Shown: positions 45,753 through 59,302 of the stretch, piece after piece
How positions within the stretch are numbered: position 1 is the first letter of the stretch
Layout: every line of letters begins with the position of its first letter
Origin: Prinsepia uniflora
Lineage: Eukaryota; Streptophyta; Magnoliopsida; Rosales; Rosaceae
Assembly (NCBI GenBank): GCA_032719365.1
Contig: CM064867.1
Coordinates: forward strand, 58,654,601-58,718,600
Reading direction: 5' to 3'
DNA: 64,000 nt
Translations under genes and position numbers: made by a program
Notes under the pieces: generated by a model
What the model was told of the DNA's origin: nothing
The model's database searches: none
Seen by the model: the letters and a program-made list of their open reading frames with translations, nothing else

Positions 45753-45879
45753 CTGTCAAGAGGCATAGATCAGAAAACAATATTCTTAAAAGTCGAAAAG
45801 TAACTAGTACTTAATCGCTAGTCTAGCATGCTGACCAATACCCTAGTACTGACCACAACCTAGTGCTCTGATACCAAGC
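45753..45879 (-). promoter_or_regulatory. Leader of E1 with primer-binding site
   Basis: On the minus strand, TGGTATCAGAGC (complement of 45865-45876) lies four bases inside the 5' LTR. It is complementary to the 3' end of plant initiator tRNA-Met, the usual primer for this clade. The remaining bases are an untranslated leader. Confidence 0.9.
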
Positions 45880-48671
45880 TGACAGGACCCGCCCCGATCC
45901 CACAGGGACCACAAGGGGACGTGCCCTGCTCCCGTCTGACACCCAATAATTCATACCAATTTTAACCTCAAAATAATTAAATGCATAAATAACAGAATTA
46001 AAGTCATACATCAAATCCGAATTAAACGAATGTCAGACAAGGGATGAAATCCAAAATTTCACAATTACGAGCACGACTCTAAAGTAAACCTGCGGGTACA
46101 CCGCCCAACAGGGGATCAGGTACGCAGTAGTGGATCTATGCCTCAGCCTCAAGTTCCTCCTCTACCTCAGTTTCCCGACCTGGAGGGGTTATCAAAAACA
46201 TTAAGGGTGAGTGGATCGAAACACAAGTTTATGAAATCGTTTGATAAGTAAAACATATAATTTACCCCTCCGTTTTCCAAACATGCGTGCATCATAATTC
46301 AAAACCATAAACCATATAATATGAACCATAAGGCATAATAAAACCATAAGTATAATTTTAGTTGCTGCACTATACACTCCAATCCCGACATCCCTGATGT
46401 CTGACGTCCCTGACGTCCAATAGGTCACAATCACAAGGCTACGCGTGCCACTCGGGTCTCAATTCCGAGTTCAATCCCCGAACCCCGTTCGGGTACAGCA
46501 TCCCCGATGCTTAGCGTCATAGACGCTGGACGTTCTAGACGTCCGTGACCTCTCCGGGGTACCTCATCTGGAGGAGACTATACAATATGGAAGGATCTAT
46601 ACAGTGCAGTAACAAATACATTTTATTGATATCCACATGCAAACATATATATACATGGATAGAATCCGAACCAATCATTCAGTTTCATCGGACGGGTCTC
46701 AAGCCCAAATACCGTGAAACGTGCCATAACCATATTTTCCATATCATCAAAACCATCATTGTTTCAGCATGTGAATAAGTATAATAAAACCAGAAAACAT
46801 TTATGCACACAAGGGTTTAAGAAAATGGCCCACTCACAGTACAATCCTGCTAGAAACCGAACGTATACCCTCGTCCTAGTACAAATGTACAATCACTGTC
46901 AAGTCCAAGTATTCGTAAAGGTCAAATTAAACCCCCAACATTCAACCATGAAAGCCTAGGTCGAAACCGCCCCGGGAAAGCCGCCCGAACGCGCTTTCCA
47001 AGGCAATAAACCTTATTTTGACCAACCTAAAGATCTCCGATCGACCCGAAACCACCGCCATTGGATCCGGATCGTCGAAAACTAAAGAATGGTGGTGGTC
47101 CCACCAGAAACACTGTTCACACGCGCCCCCACGCGCCGGTCAACGCGGCGGTCAACGCAGGAACAGTTCCTGCTGACGTCATCACTGACGTCACTGCTGA
47201 CGTCAGCATGACGTCATGCTGACGTCATCTGACAGCTGTCAGGTCTGACATGTCAGACCTGACAGGTGCCACGTGTCAACATCTGAATGGTCCACCTCAC
47301 TGATCTGTCAGACCACGTGTCAGATCTGACATGTGCCACGTGTCAGCACGGCACTGGTCCACGTCACTGACATGTCAGTGACACGTGGCAGTCCCTGATT
47401 GGGCCACGTCACTGACATGTCAGTGCTGACTGTGCACTGACCTGTGACACGTGTCGGCTCACGGTTGGTCCACGTCATCTGACAGGCTGACAGGGTGCCA
47501 CGTCATCACCTCTGTCCTCAGACGGGTTGACCCGTATTTCTGCAACTCGGGTCGATCAGACCCGCGATCAAGACCCGGTTGCCATTCCTTCATTTCTGGA
47601 TCATTTTCATTCCTTTCAATTCCTAATTACTCGTCTTAGTCCCTAGATTAGTTCCATGTAAAAAGAATTGAGAAACACGGATCGAATCGAGGGCCTACCT
47701 TAAAGAACAGCTCTGGCCTCCCGTCGCAGTTTTGCCACCGCCCTGAGCTCCACCGGCCACGAGTTCGATTCCAGAAGGTCCTAGGAGTTCCTAGGGTTGA
47801 TTAGGAATGACAACGGACCAAATTGAACGTGGGAAAAGGATTTACCAAAAACCTGGGTTGAAACCGTCGCGGTTGTCCCCTGCTTCCTCCCACGCCGCCG
47901 TCCTCCGCCGTGCTCACTGCCGTCGCTCAGTCTCACCAGGGAGTCCCCTAACACGTAGACACAATGAGTGGATAGCAGGCTGGGATGCTTTGATCGAAAT
48001 GGACAGAGTGTTCTGCGGGTGAGAAATATAAAGAATTGGAGGGAAATAATGGACGGCCCAGATTTGATCTCCAAGATTAGATCAAGGGCTCAGATTAGAT
48101 CAGGGGTTTTCAATCCAAGGGCTGGAATATAAAGCTGCTTCAAATGTTATTTAATCCAATAGTGGATCTGATCCAATCTAGCCAATGGGTGAGTGACACT
48201 TGTCACTCACCAGGTGTCCTTCAATCAGAATTTCTGAATATAATATTCGACACGAAAACCGAGACACGAACTTCCCGAATTCACGTTTCTGACCATAACT
48301 TCCTCGTACGAAGTCCGATTTCGGCGTGCCGCCTGTCTACGGACTCAGGACGTCGAGGCCTACCCAACGGTCCTTGAGTCAACTGAAAATTAGTTGTCAA
48401 AAGAAAAGTCAACATTTTCCCCCGAGAGTCCAAATTACGGTAATGCCCCTGAACTTCCGAAAGTCATAACTTTTACCCTGGTCGTCCGAATTGGACGTGC
48501 CACCTGTCTATGAACTCGTGACGTCCCGAACTACGTTACGGTCATAGGTCAAGGTCCATTTAGTTCATCAATCAAAAAGTCAACATTTGACCATACCAAT
48601 CACAAGGGCAAAATCGTCAAATCACACAATAATTTACAATATGTGAATCCTCGAATTTCCGGGGTGTTACA
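45880..48671 (-). repeat. 5' LTR of E1
   Basis: Same edges as its partner. It is 11 bp longer because of an extra GCTGACGTCAT near 47215. The first 1.3 kb on the plus strand is identical to the partner by eye, while all 16 substitutions I found lie in the other half. Confidence 0.95.
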
Positions 48672-48676
48672 GGTAG

Positions 48677-49299
48677 GGACCAGGTTGCAAGAAAATGGGT
48701 TAACCCGATGGAGGTTGATAGCGAGTACGAGTGCGACTACACTGTTAGCATATGAGGGCGACTCGTCAGCCGTCCATCGAAGCGTACAGTTTTTCCTCAA
48801 TTTTCAGTCAACATGAAAGTTTATCCTCTTGATCTCATGGACCTAGTGGTATAGTTTATGATGTAATCAGACCTTGTTTAACGGTGTCCGAAGTAATGAT
48901 ATTCCTACTTAGCTATATACGACTCTCCTGGGGTCTCTAAATCTTCGATAGAAACTTCATTGAAGATTAAGATGTCCTGATAAGGTACTTGAATAAATGA
49001 GGTATCATGATGAGGCACATGAAGAACTAGTTATCGGTTTAGGCCTTGGCAGGATTCAAGGTAAAACATTCTAGATTCGTCGGGGTGAGTGAGTTGGTAT
49101 GAATGGTGACCCCACGGGGACAAATTTTTTTTGATTTGTATACTAAGATAATTATTTTGGCATGATCGAGGTACATCCCTTATCTTGAAGGTTCTCTAAT
49201 TGTGTTGTCCTAAGGGTAATTTCGAAATGTGGAGCTGGATTGTCAGACGGGAGCAGGATATGCACGGTTATTAAAGTATTTTCTGGAAGAATCTTGTCA
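48677..49299 (+). mobile_element. 5' LTR of G3, second part
   Basis: It continues after E1's right target duplication (48672-48676). It shares GACCTAGTGGTATAGTTTA, CAGACCTTGTTTAA and ATGATCGAGGTACATCCCTT with the 3' LTR (51275-51330, 54235-54260). It ends ATCTTGTCA at 49299, followed by a primer site. Confidence 0.8.
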
Positions 49300-50456
49300 A
49301 TTTGGTATCAGAGCAAACCATGTAACTTGTCCCTGGAAATTCGAAAAAGTGTTCAGTGTAGGCTGGGATTGTTCGAAAATATGGTGAATGGAAATTTTTT
49401 TTTATAAACTATGATGCATGCATTAAGTGTTTGATCTATTTTATTGCATGAGTTTGAATTGAAATGCTCTGAATAAATGATTTTAAATGTGTTTTAATGA
49501 TTTTTCCGAATTTGGAATATTTATTTAGGATTAGACTGGTTTTAAGACATGGATTTACAATTTTTTGTAGAAGTAATGTTTTGGGCTTATGCCCATTTTG
49601 AAAATGATTTTACTTGGATTTGAGTAAAAGATTTGTTTGAAAGCGAAGTTTTGGCTTGATTTAGAACTATTTTCATAGTTGATTTTATCCTTGAACTATG
49701 ATATCCATCTCTAGATGTGACTGATTCCAATGATACCACCGAATGTGTCGAACCATGGAGAGACCCTGATATGACCCATAGGAGAGTTTAAAGATTCGTG
49801 TCTGGGGAAGCCTGATATGACACGGAGGAGAGTTTAAACACTCATGCTTAGGGAGGCCTGATATGACCCGGAGAAGAGTTGAAAAACTCGGAGAAGGCTT
49901 TAAAGACTTGTGTCATGGGAGGCCTGATATGACCCGGGGGAGAGTTTAAAGACTCATGCTCGAGGAGGCCTAATATGATCCGGGGGAGAGTTTAAAGACT
50001 CATGCTCGAGGAGGCCTAATATGACCCGGATGAGAGTTTGAAGACTCCTGCTTGGGGAGGCCTGAGATACCAGAGGTGAGTGTAAGGACTCGTGTCCGAG
50101 TAAGTCATGACATTGTTCCCAAGTTACTGATGCTCGGGGTATTTCCTAAGAAGTGGACTACTCAGATGTTGTAGTTTTGTTTCAAGATCCTGAGGCTACT
50201 CGAAGGTGAGTTTAGAGACTCGGAACCTAGGAGTTCCGATATGATCCCAAAGGTGAGACAATCCTATGAAGATTCGATCCCGCGGAGACAGAATATGATA
50301 TGTTCCAGACTTGATTGAGCCCAGCTATATTACCTGGATGTATATGATCATGGAGATGCGATGAGCTCATATTCTCGGATGTGGGAACTTGCAGGAAATG
50401 TAACTTCGACCTGCAGGTGTAAATTTTGAGTATGAAAATTTTGTAAAAGGGAATAT
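49300..50456 (+). mobile_element. Internal region of G3: primer site, tandem array, polypurine tract, no genes
   Basis: TGGTATCAGAGC at 49303-49314 is a perfect initiator tRNA-Met primer site. A purine tract (GTAAAAGGGAATA) precedes the 3' LTR at 50457. Between them there is only 1.16 kb with no gag or pol frame; much of it is a 46-bp tandem array. This is a non-autonomous element that must borrow all proteins. Confidence 0.8.
49765..50090. repeat. 46-bp tandem array in G3
   Basis: About six units built on GGAGAGTTTAAAGACTC, ATGCTCGAGGAGGCC and TAATATGACCCGG. Two adjacent units (about 49935-50025) are nearly identical and 46 bases apart; outer units are diverged and vary in length. Confidence 0.85.
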
Positions 50457-51408
<952 letters not shown>

Positions 51409-54072
51409 TGGCAGGACCCGCCTCGATTCCCCGGGGACCACAAGGGGACGTGCCCTGCTCTCGTCTGACACCCGAACCAACATTCCAAATTTAACCTTAA
51501 AAGTTCAAAAGCATAAATATCCGAAAATAAAGTTACACATCCGAATTCAAAAGATGTCAGACAATGGATACAGTCCAAAATACAAATTTCGAGCACGACT
51601 CTAAGCTATCCTGCGGGTAACCCACCCAACAGGGGTTCAGGTGCGCAGTACAGATCTATGCCTCAGCCTCAGGGTCCTCTTCTACCTCAATAGCACGGCC
51701 TGGAGGGGTCACCAAAACATTAAGGGTGAGTTGGCCGAAACTCAAGTTTATAAAACAGTTTAATAATTAAAACATATACTTTTACCCCTCCGTTTTCCAA
51801 ACATGCATGCATAGTGTTTAAAACCATAAAATCATATAAGATATCACAAGTCACATAATAAACCATAAATATAACCACAGTTACTGCACTATACACTCCA
51901 ATCCTGACATCCCAGATGTCCGACGTCCCTGACGTCCAATAAGGTCACAGTCCCAAGGCTACGCGTGCCACTCGGGGTCTCAATCCCGAGTCCAATCCCC
52001 GAACGCAGTCCGGGGTACGGCATCCCAGATGCCTAGTGTCCCAGACGCATGACGTCCCAGACGTCCAATCATAGCAATCCTGCTCCTGAGTCATCATACG
52101 GTCCGGTACCTCCGTAGAATGACCCCTCGCAGGCAATGCGCCGTGACCACTCCGGGGTACCACATCCGGAGGAGACAGTATCACATGGGTCGATCTATAC
52201 AGTGCAGTACCAAGGATAGTTATCGATATGCACATGCATATATGTATATATAAAATCCAAAACAATACTTAAATTCCACCAGACGGGTCTCAAGCCCAAC
52301 ATCGTAAATCGTGCCATAACCATAATTTCAAGATAATCAAAACCATTACTTGATTCCAGCATGTATATATATATATATATATATAAGTGAAAACGATTAT
52401 GCATGCAAAGGTTTAATGAAATCGGGCCCACTCACAGTACGATCTCGTTGCGAACTGCGCGTACGAACTTGTTCCGGGAATATCGTACGATTCCTGTCAG
52501 TCCAAAACACATGCAAGGGTCACTATAGGTCCTTAAAATTCATCCAAAAAGTCCGAAATAGAAACAGCCTCGGGGAAGCCGTCCGAACACGCTTCCCGAG
52601 ACAACCGGCCCTAATCTGACCCACCTAACTATCTCGGATCAACTTGGTTATTTAACAAAAAAATGTTCAGACTGATGAGAGGATAGAAAGTCCAGTTGAC
52701 CGTGATCGGAGATAAGGCTCAACGGGCCCTCACACGCCGCCCAAAGTGGCTGCGCGTGAAAGTCACGCGCCTAACACTGTAGCTGCTACAATGTCATCCC
52801 CTTCACTCGTTTATCCTGCAATACGGGTCTGCCACCTGCGGCTTGACCCAATCAATTACCCATCAATTCCTGTTCTATTCCTTCCGTTTTTTATCCTAAC
52901 ATGTTCATTAACCATCTAATTTAGGTTTTGAGTCAATAATCAACCTCAACAGTTCCTTAAATGGACCTTCGACCCGTGATCACCCAAACGGGTCGATCAC
53001 CATAACTCCTTGATTCCAACACCATTATCAAATTAACTTCACAGGAAGCATCCTAGGGCTAATACGAACTAGAATGAAAGATCAATTGTGCCAGAAAGTA
53101 CCTGGAAGTTGTCGTCCCTAGCTCTGCAATTCCTCTGAAACAGTGACCCTAGTTCCAGCCCAACCGTGGTTGGTTCCCTTCGAATTTGATGTGGCTGAGT
53201 TCCAATCACTCCCAGAAGACTAAACCAGCCCTTGGTTTGGTCCAACAAGCTTCAGAAATTAAAATCTGAATTTTCCCTCCAATTTTTCAGAAATGGGTTT
53301 TCACGGTTTCCTCTCTATCTCTCAGCTCTCACACTTAACCGAATGAACTCTCAACTCAAACACACTCAGATAATCAAGCTATTCCACTCAGAAACCCGTG
53401 GGAATCCTTATGATCCCACTGGGAAAATGTCCCCCGCAACGGTTCAAAACCAAGAATTTTAAAATCCTCTCGTGCCTGTTCATGGCTTCAGTCCATACTC
53501 CCATTGTCTCAAAACACTTAAACAATTCCCACTGAGACAGCCCACTACAGGTTTAAACAATGGAATTGTTCAGAATCACCACACACGGTGGTGCAGCCAA
53601 TGTCCCCCACGGTTTGCTACAGTAACAAGCTGTAAAATGACCAAAATGCCCTCAATTCAAAAATTACCAAAATGCCCTTCCACTTTCCAGACCCGTAACT
53701 TGGTCGTCCGATGGCCGTTTTCAACGTGCCGCCTGTCTACGGACTCAGGGCATCGAGACCTACCTAACGGTCTTCGAATCGTGTGAAAATCCATTGTAAA
53801 TAAAAAAGCCAACTTTTCCCCCATTTCATCCAAATTACGAAAATGCCCCTGGACTTCCGAACGTCACAACTTCTTCCCTGATCGTCCGAATTGGACGTGC
53901 CACCTGTCTATGGGCTCGTGACGTCCCAAACTACGTCACGGTCATCGGTCAAAGTTCGTTTGACCTACCAATAAAAAAGTCAACAAATTGACCATACTAT
54001 TCATAGGGGTAAAAACGTCATTTCATTTATTAGTTTACAATTTTACATTTCTCGAATTTCCAGGGCGTTACA
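51409..54072 (-). mobile_element. Solo LTR related to E1, inside G3's 3' LTR
   Basis: Plus-strand edges TGGCAGGACCC and GGGCGTTACA. The first 100 bases closely follow E1's LTR (GGGGACCACAAGGGGACGTGCCCTGCTC). Length 2664. Unlike the other solo LTRs it lacks a visible 5-base duplication: left flank CTTGC, right flank ATTTA. The intact LTR at the same place reads AACTTCATTGAAG. Ectopic recombination or loss could explain this. No coding region. Confidence 0.8.
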
Positions 54073-54375
54073 ATTTAAGATTAAGATGTACGGATAAGGT
54101 ACTTGTATAGTTAGGATATATCAGGATGAGACGCAAGAAGAACTGGTTATCGGTTTAGGGTTCAGTATGAGCTGATGTATGACATTCCAGATTCGCCAAG
54201 GTCTGTTTGGTTCATAAACTGAGATAATTATTTCGACATGATCGAGGTACATCCCTTGCCTGACAGGTTCTCCGGTTGCGCTGTCCCAAGGGTAATTTTG
54301 GAATGTGGAGCTAGGTTGTCAGACGGAAGTATGACAGGCACGGTTATCAAAGTGTTTTCAGGAAGGGTCTTGTCA
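54073..54375 (+). mobile_element. 3' LTR of G3, last part
   Basis: Continues with AGATTAAGATGTACGGATAAGGTACTTG, matching 48965-49000 of the 5' LTR, and ends GGGTCTTGTCA at 54375. Confidence 0.8.
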
Positions 54376-54429
54376 AATAGGGTTGTATGAACCGAGAATT
54401 GGTTTGAACTAGAGAATTTAATAAAGATG

Positions 54430-54812
54430 ATGTTTGAAATAATAAATTAAGCTTAAAGGTTCTATAACAAATTTGCATGATGTATGTGTTTTAGCATTAG
54501 AACGGATAATAAGAAGGTCGAGGAAAATGGTACTATCAACATGAGGCAATGGGTTTGTAAGAAGGAAGGTATAAGATCTTTAAAGAGCATTGTAGAAGAC
54601 AATGTTCCTCAAGAAATAGCTCCAACACGAGACAATTTTCATGCTTCATTTCAAGTAATTTTATGTAAGAAATTAGGTGTATTTGTTATGTCATCATTGT
54701 ACCATGCACATTCATATGAATGAGCAAGGGCTCATGAAATGTATTATCTTCACTCTCATCGAGAAATTGAAAATTGGTATTTGAAGAAGACTTTAGCACT
54801 TCACAAGATATG
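54430..54812 (+). pseudogene. FAR1-type DNA-binding domain fragment
   Basis: The frame reads MMFEIIN(stop)A(stop)RFYNKFA(stop), then CFSIRTDNKKVEENGTINMR, QWVCKKEG, FHASFQVILCKKLGVFVMSS and YHAHSYE(stop). This follows the FAR1 N-terminal zinc-finger pattern: a GFSIR start, RxWVCSKEGxR, C in the middle, and a final HNHE, here HAHSYE. FAR1/FRS proteins are transcription factors derived from Mutator-like transposases, and some MULE elements still carry the domain. At least four in-frame stops, no transposase part, and gypsy LTRs on both sides. It may be a remnant of an FRS gene or of a MULE. Confidence 0.75.
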
Positions 54813-54821
54813 AATAAAGAT

Positions 54822-56426
54822 TGACAGGACCCATCTTAATCCCCCCTAGATTATCGTGGGATGTGCTTGCTCCCATCTGACACCGCGTGCCGGACAAGGG
54901 ATAAATTCGTCACCCGTTCGGGGTTATCCAGAGTGCGCCAGGATATGTGGCGGCATGTGATGTCTTCATTTCTGCTACAGCACGTATCCTTGATCAACCT
55001 GAAGGGTATTAAAAACATAAAAGCTATAAGTGGACAAAAACGACAGTTTATAAAAACCATTTATCAAAAATACACTTATACCCTTCACGTAAAAGCATGC
55101 ATGTAACATAAAACAGTATTTCAAATACTTTTCTGAAAAGTATGATGTATTGCTTTTCAAATCAAATCCGATAAAAACATGGCTCAACCAAAGCCATTTC
55201 CACAATAGGGACTCAGCGCAAAACCAAATCATACAGGGTCTCAGCCCAAATAGAAAACAAGTATAGGGCCTCAGACGTCATCCCCACTAGAAAACCATGT
55301 GGGTACTCAGCCCATCATCATCTCAGTGTCAGTCACGATTCAAATCCCAGTATGCGTGCAAATAAGCTCAGGACCTCTCAGAATCCTAGCATGTCGCCTT
55401 GAACACATCACCCATCGCGATCGTCTCTAAATCATCGTCAACACATCACTGATCGATCTCAGAAAACAACATCACTCTTGACTTGATCCTCCCTGGGCCG
55501 TCACCTTTAGCGGATGTTCGACAACAGGTAATGCACCGTGACCTCTCAAGAAGGAACATATCCGCACTCCGGAGGCGAGCGTTATACCACCTGAGACTCT
55601 AACCCAAAAATCATCGTTGACAGGGACTTTAAATTGATTGACCATGACTCTAACCCAAAAATCATCAATAGGGCCACAAGCCTGAAATATCACCAAATGG
55701 GTCATAGCCCGAAAACCAGTGTCTAACGACACTTCACATCCCAGGATTCCTCGAATCCTATCAAATCCACAACTAGGTCTCTTGCCCGAAATATCTTTCA
55801 TAAATATCATAACTGGGTCACAACCCGATACGTCTCATGTTTGACTATACTCTAAGCCAAAAAATAATCAACTGGGTCATACGCCCAAAAGATATTTCCA
55901 AATCCGAACACCCTTTCACATTTCAAAAGCCACATTGACTATCATTCGAGTCAAAGACTAAATCAACTCGGACTCACGCCCGAATACCGATTCACTCATC
56001 TCCGTGAAATCCTCTAAAACTGTAAATCAAATCCACGACTTCATGCCTCTCCGAGAAACCATCAAAATCACATAAAACCCATGCACGTAGTACACTAAGC
56101 CGAAGCCCAAATAACGTATAAAATATTTATCTCCAATTACGTGCACTACCGTATATTCTACCAAAATTCCAAATCGATAATAGAATTACATACCCTTAAG
56201 GAATCTCAAATCATGTATATAAAACATATAAAATATTTATGCATGCATCATAATTCATAAAAGAAAGTCCATTCATAGACCGTCTAAGCTGCGCGGCGAA
56301 ATGCGCTTCGTAAGCCACTCAGGGGCTAATCCAAACTCTTTGGGACGTCCGGACCTGTCCAAAACACATCTAAAGGTAATTATCGGACTCTATAAGTTCA
56401 TACTTAAAATCCCCAAAATATCCCAT
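54822..56426 (-). mobile_element. Gypsy LTR related to G2, interrupted
   Basis: It starts TGACAGGACCCATCTTAATCCC and follows the G2 LTR at 2044 in motif order (GACACCGCGTGCC, GGCATGTGATGTCT, CTACAGC..GTATCC..GATCAACC.GAAGGGTAT, repeated GGG.CTCAGCCC tracts). No primer site adjoins its left edge, so it is a 3' or solo LTR in minus orientation. G4 enters at 56427; the remainder should lie beyond 64000. Confidence 0.75.
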
Positions 56427-59302
56427 TGACACGACCCACCCCCAATCCCCCGGGATTAAGGGTAAGTCATGCTCCCGTCTAACACACTTGCGACAAGAAG
56501 GCTAAACACACGTTCAACCCCCGTGGAACACGCAAACTATACAAGGGATCCCAAGACTATGTCTTTCCAAAAACTAACTTTGGTGAACCAAAGTTCGCAG
56601 CAACACTGTGGATCGCGTGTGTGATGTCTCCATCTCAACGACATAACCCGCACCGCATCAACCTGGAGGGTATCAAAAAACCAAAAGACTGTGAGTGGAC
56701 ATAAATAAATAATAATTTCATAAAACATTTCATAAGAAAAGACATTTTTGCCATCCACGTAAAACTAATGCATGCATTCGAAAACCATTTCATTTTCAGT
56801 ATAAGAGACCATTACATTTCCAAGATAATAAAAACCGTTTATGAAATCCGAAATCATTTCCTTTTCTCAAATCCCTAGCCTCAGCCCAAAACCATCAAAA
56901 TCCATATCATTCGGGTCACAGCCCAAAACATCTGGAAACCATTTGAAAACCATCAGTGTATCACAGAAATCCAAAAGTATTTAAAACATATTTCTATCAA
57001 TCGAACCTGTTGGATCTATCCGAGCCTTTAAACTCAATATATATTCGAGTCCTTAAACTCAATCTAGGCCTCAATATAATACGAGTCTTTAAACTCAATA
57101 GGCCTACGGGGGAAATCACAATATCCAAGTCTTTAAACTTCCGAGTCTTTAAACTCAATACGGGTCTTTAAACCCAATCACATATCCGGGCCCGCCCCCG
57201 TCACATATCATATCCGAGTTTTTAAACCCAATACCAGATCCAGCAAATCCAATCCAAAACCATTTTAAAACCATTTCGAAATCCGAGTCCAAATCCAAAT
57301 CCGAAATCACCATTTTGAATCCCAAGCCGAATCCTAAATCATCATTCCGAATCCAAATCCAGAATTCGACTTTCGAAGTTCCAAAACCGAATCCCAAATC
57401 ATATTTCTGAAATCCGATTCCAAAATCGAAATCACTTTTATCGAAATCACTTTTCAAAATCCATTTATAAACCATTAAAATCAAATCATAATTAAAAGCC
57501 CAAAATCATAGTATCAAAACCATTATCAAATCATGGCATAAAACCATATCTCGTAACATGTACAATTACGTAAACAATTATGCATAAACATAGAAATCAA
57601 GTATAGAAAACATAATAAACAATTATGCATGCATCATGAGTTAGAAAGCAAAGTCCACTCACAGACCATTCGCGTCGCCGCCTCGATACGCGTGCGATTA
57701 CGCTATTCCCGGCTAATCCCTCTCACTATCTTTCCCGAACCTATCCATAACACATATTAAGGTCACTAACTACTTCATAATGCTTCTATTAAAGTCCCGT
57801 AATTTGTCCTAATTTTAACCATTTTTAACCTAGCCTTTAAACCTTCGGACATCCCGAAACATATCGAGATGATATCCGATCGACTCGAAACCAGTCCTAA
57901 AATGTTCGTTACATCGATTACATCATTTCACTTGTTGAACAATTCTCCCAGAACTGCCTCACATGCCCTCACGTGCCACCCAAAAGGGCTGCGCATGGGA
58001 GCCACGAGCCCATAGTTCGTCATCTTCGACCTCTCGCTCGACTGGTTCGAACCGGCCCGATCCAACTGAACCGGCGAGGGCGGCTAATCTCCATTCCTTT
58101 TTCTTTTTCGGTCTGTTTCCCATTTTAATTAGTCTTATAGCTTCGCCTAAGTGTTTCCTATTAATCTACATAATCACAATACGAACTTAAGGCTAAAAGG
58201 TACCTTTTCGATTCGAAGAAGAACCGGCTAACTTTCGATCTTCATTCCCGGCCGCCACAGACCACCTCAGGTCTCGGTTTCACGTCCTGTGGACTTGTCT
58301 CAGTCTCCAGAAGATAAACCAAGCACCCAAGTCCAAACTGCCATTTCTGAACAAGACAGAGAAACAGAGGTATGAAAACTACTTACCTTTACCACTTTTA
58401 TCCACCGTGGACACCACCACGATCCTCACACCTTCCTAGTTCCTTTGTAAACACTAAATACAGCCAACAACTAAAGTTTCCTAGGCTTTGCACGTTGAGA
58501 GTTTCACGATTACACACACACACGATAGTGTTGCTCACTAATCACTTCTTTCCTCCTCTCTGTCTCTCTGTTCCTCACTCTCACACGCCACGACTCACTT
58601 TAGGTTTCATTCAGTCACACACACCTTGATCTCTCACACGAATGAACCAAGAATGCACGGCTACACTCCCCTCTGTCCTGTTTTAATCAATGAAAATGTG
58701 TGAAGGGGCTGGAACCAACGAGAGTAGACAGGTGGCCACATCTCATTGCTCCCAAGTGAAATTATCCAACCACACAGGGACAGATATCCCCATCCTATTG
58801 AACCATTTTCAAAATCAGCTAAAAGACCATTTTTCCATTGGTGCAAAAATTACCATTTTGCCCCTCGCACGTTTAGACCAAAATCTGAGCCGTCTGAAGC
58901 CTGATGATAGTGTGCCGCCTGCTATTGTACTCAGGGAATCGAGACCAGTCTAATGGTCCTCTAAATACGTGAAAAATTTTTGTCATATAAAAATTCAACA
59001 ATTTGCCCATTTTCAACCAAATTACCAGAATACCCCGCGACTTCCTAACGTCATAACTTCTTCCTAGAATGTCAGAATCGGACGTGCCACCTGTCTACGG
59101 ACTCGTGACGTCCCGAACTATGTCAAGTCATTTACCAAAATCCATTTGACCGCCCAAACTAAAAGTCAACATTTCGGCCATTCTAGGGGAAAATCGTCAT
59201 TTCGCATCGTCCGTCCGAAATCACCCAACTAATCACCACTTAACTTCACTAAGCCGTCATTAATCACTAATCTAATCCCGAAATCCGGGATGGGTCGTTA
59301 CA
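56427..59302 (-). mobile_element. 3' LTR of gypsy element G4
   Basis: Plus-strand edges TGACACGACCCACC and GGGTCGTTACA, length 2876. A purine tract (minus strand GAAATTCTTTAAAGGAGGGAGAT) lies just outside to the right, so this is the 3' LTR of a minus-strand element. The partner begins at 61463. Left flank CCCAT is the likely target duplication. Confidence 0.85.
57000..57240. repeat. Array of GAGTCTTTAAACTCAAT words in the G4 LTR
   Basis: About eight imperfect copies of (CC)GAGTCTTTAAACTCAAT spaced irregularly by 15 to 40 bases. A matching array occurs in the partner LTR at 62045-62290. Confidence 0.8.

Larger units (their letters stand above)
38486..48671 (-). mobile_element. E1: nearly intact Tekay/Del-type chromovirus (Ty3/gypsy)
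   Basis: A complete element: LTRs 38486-41266 (2781 bp) and 45880-48671 (2792 bp), perfect target duplication GGTAG (38481-38485, 48672-48676), primer site for initiator tRNA-Met, polypurine tract, and one long gag-pol frame on the minus strand interrupted by a single TGA. The C-terminal chromodomain and long LTRs fit the Tekay/Del clade. By eye the LTRs differ at 16 positions plus one 11-bp indel, about 0.6%, so the insertion is recent (roughly 0.2 million years at the commonly used 1.3e-8 per site per year). It is the youngest large element in the window. Confidence 0.95.
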
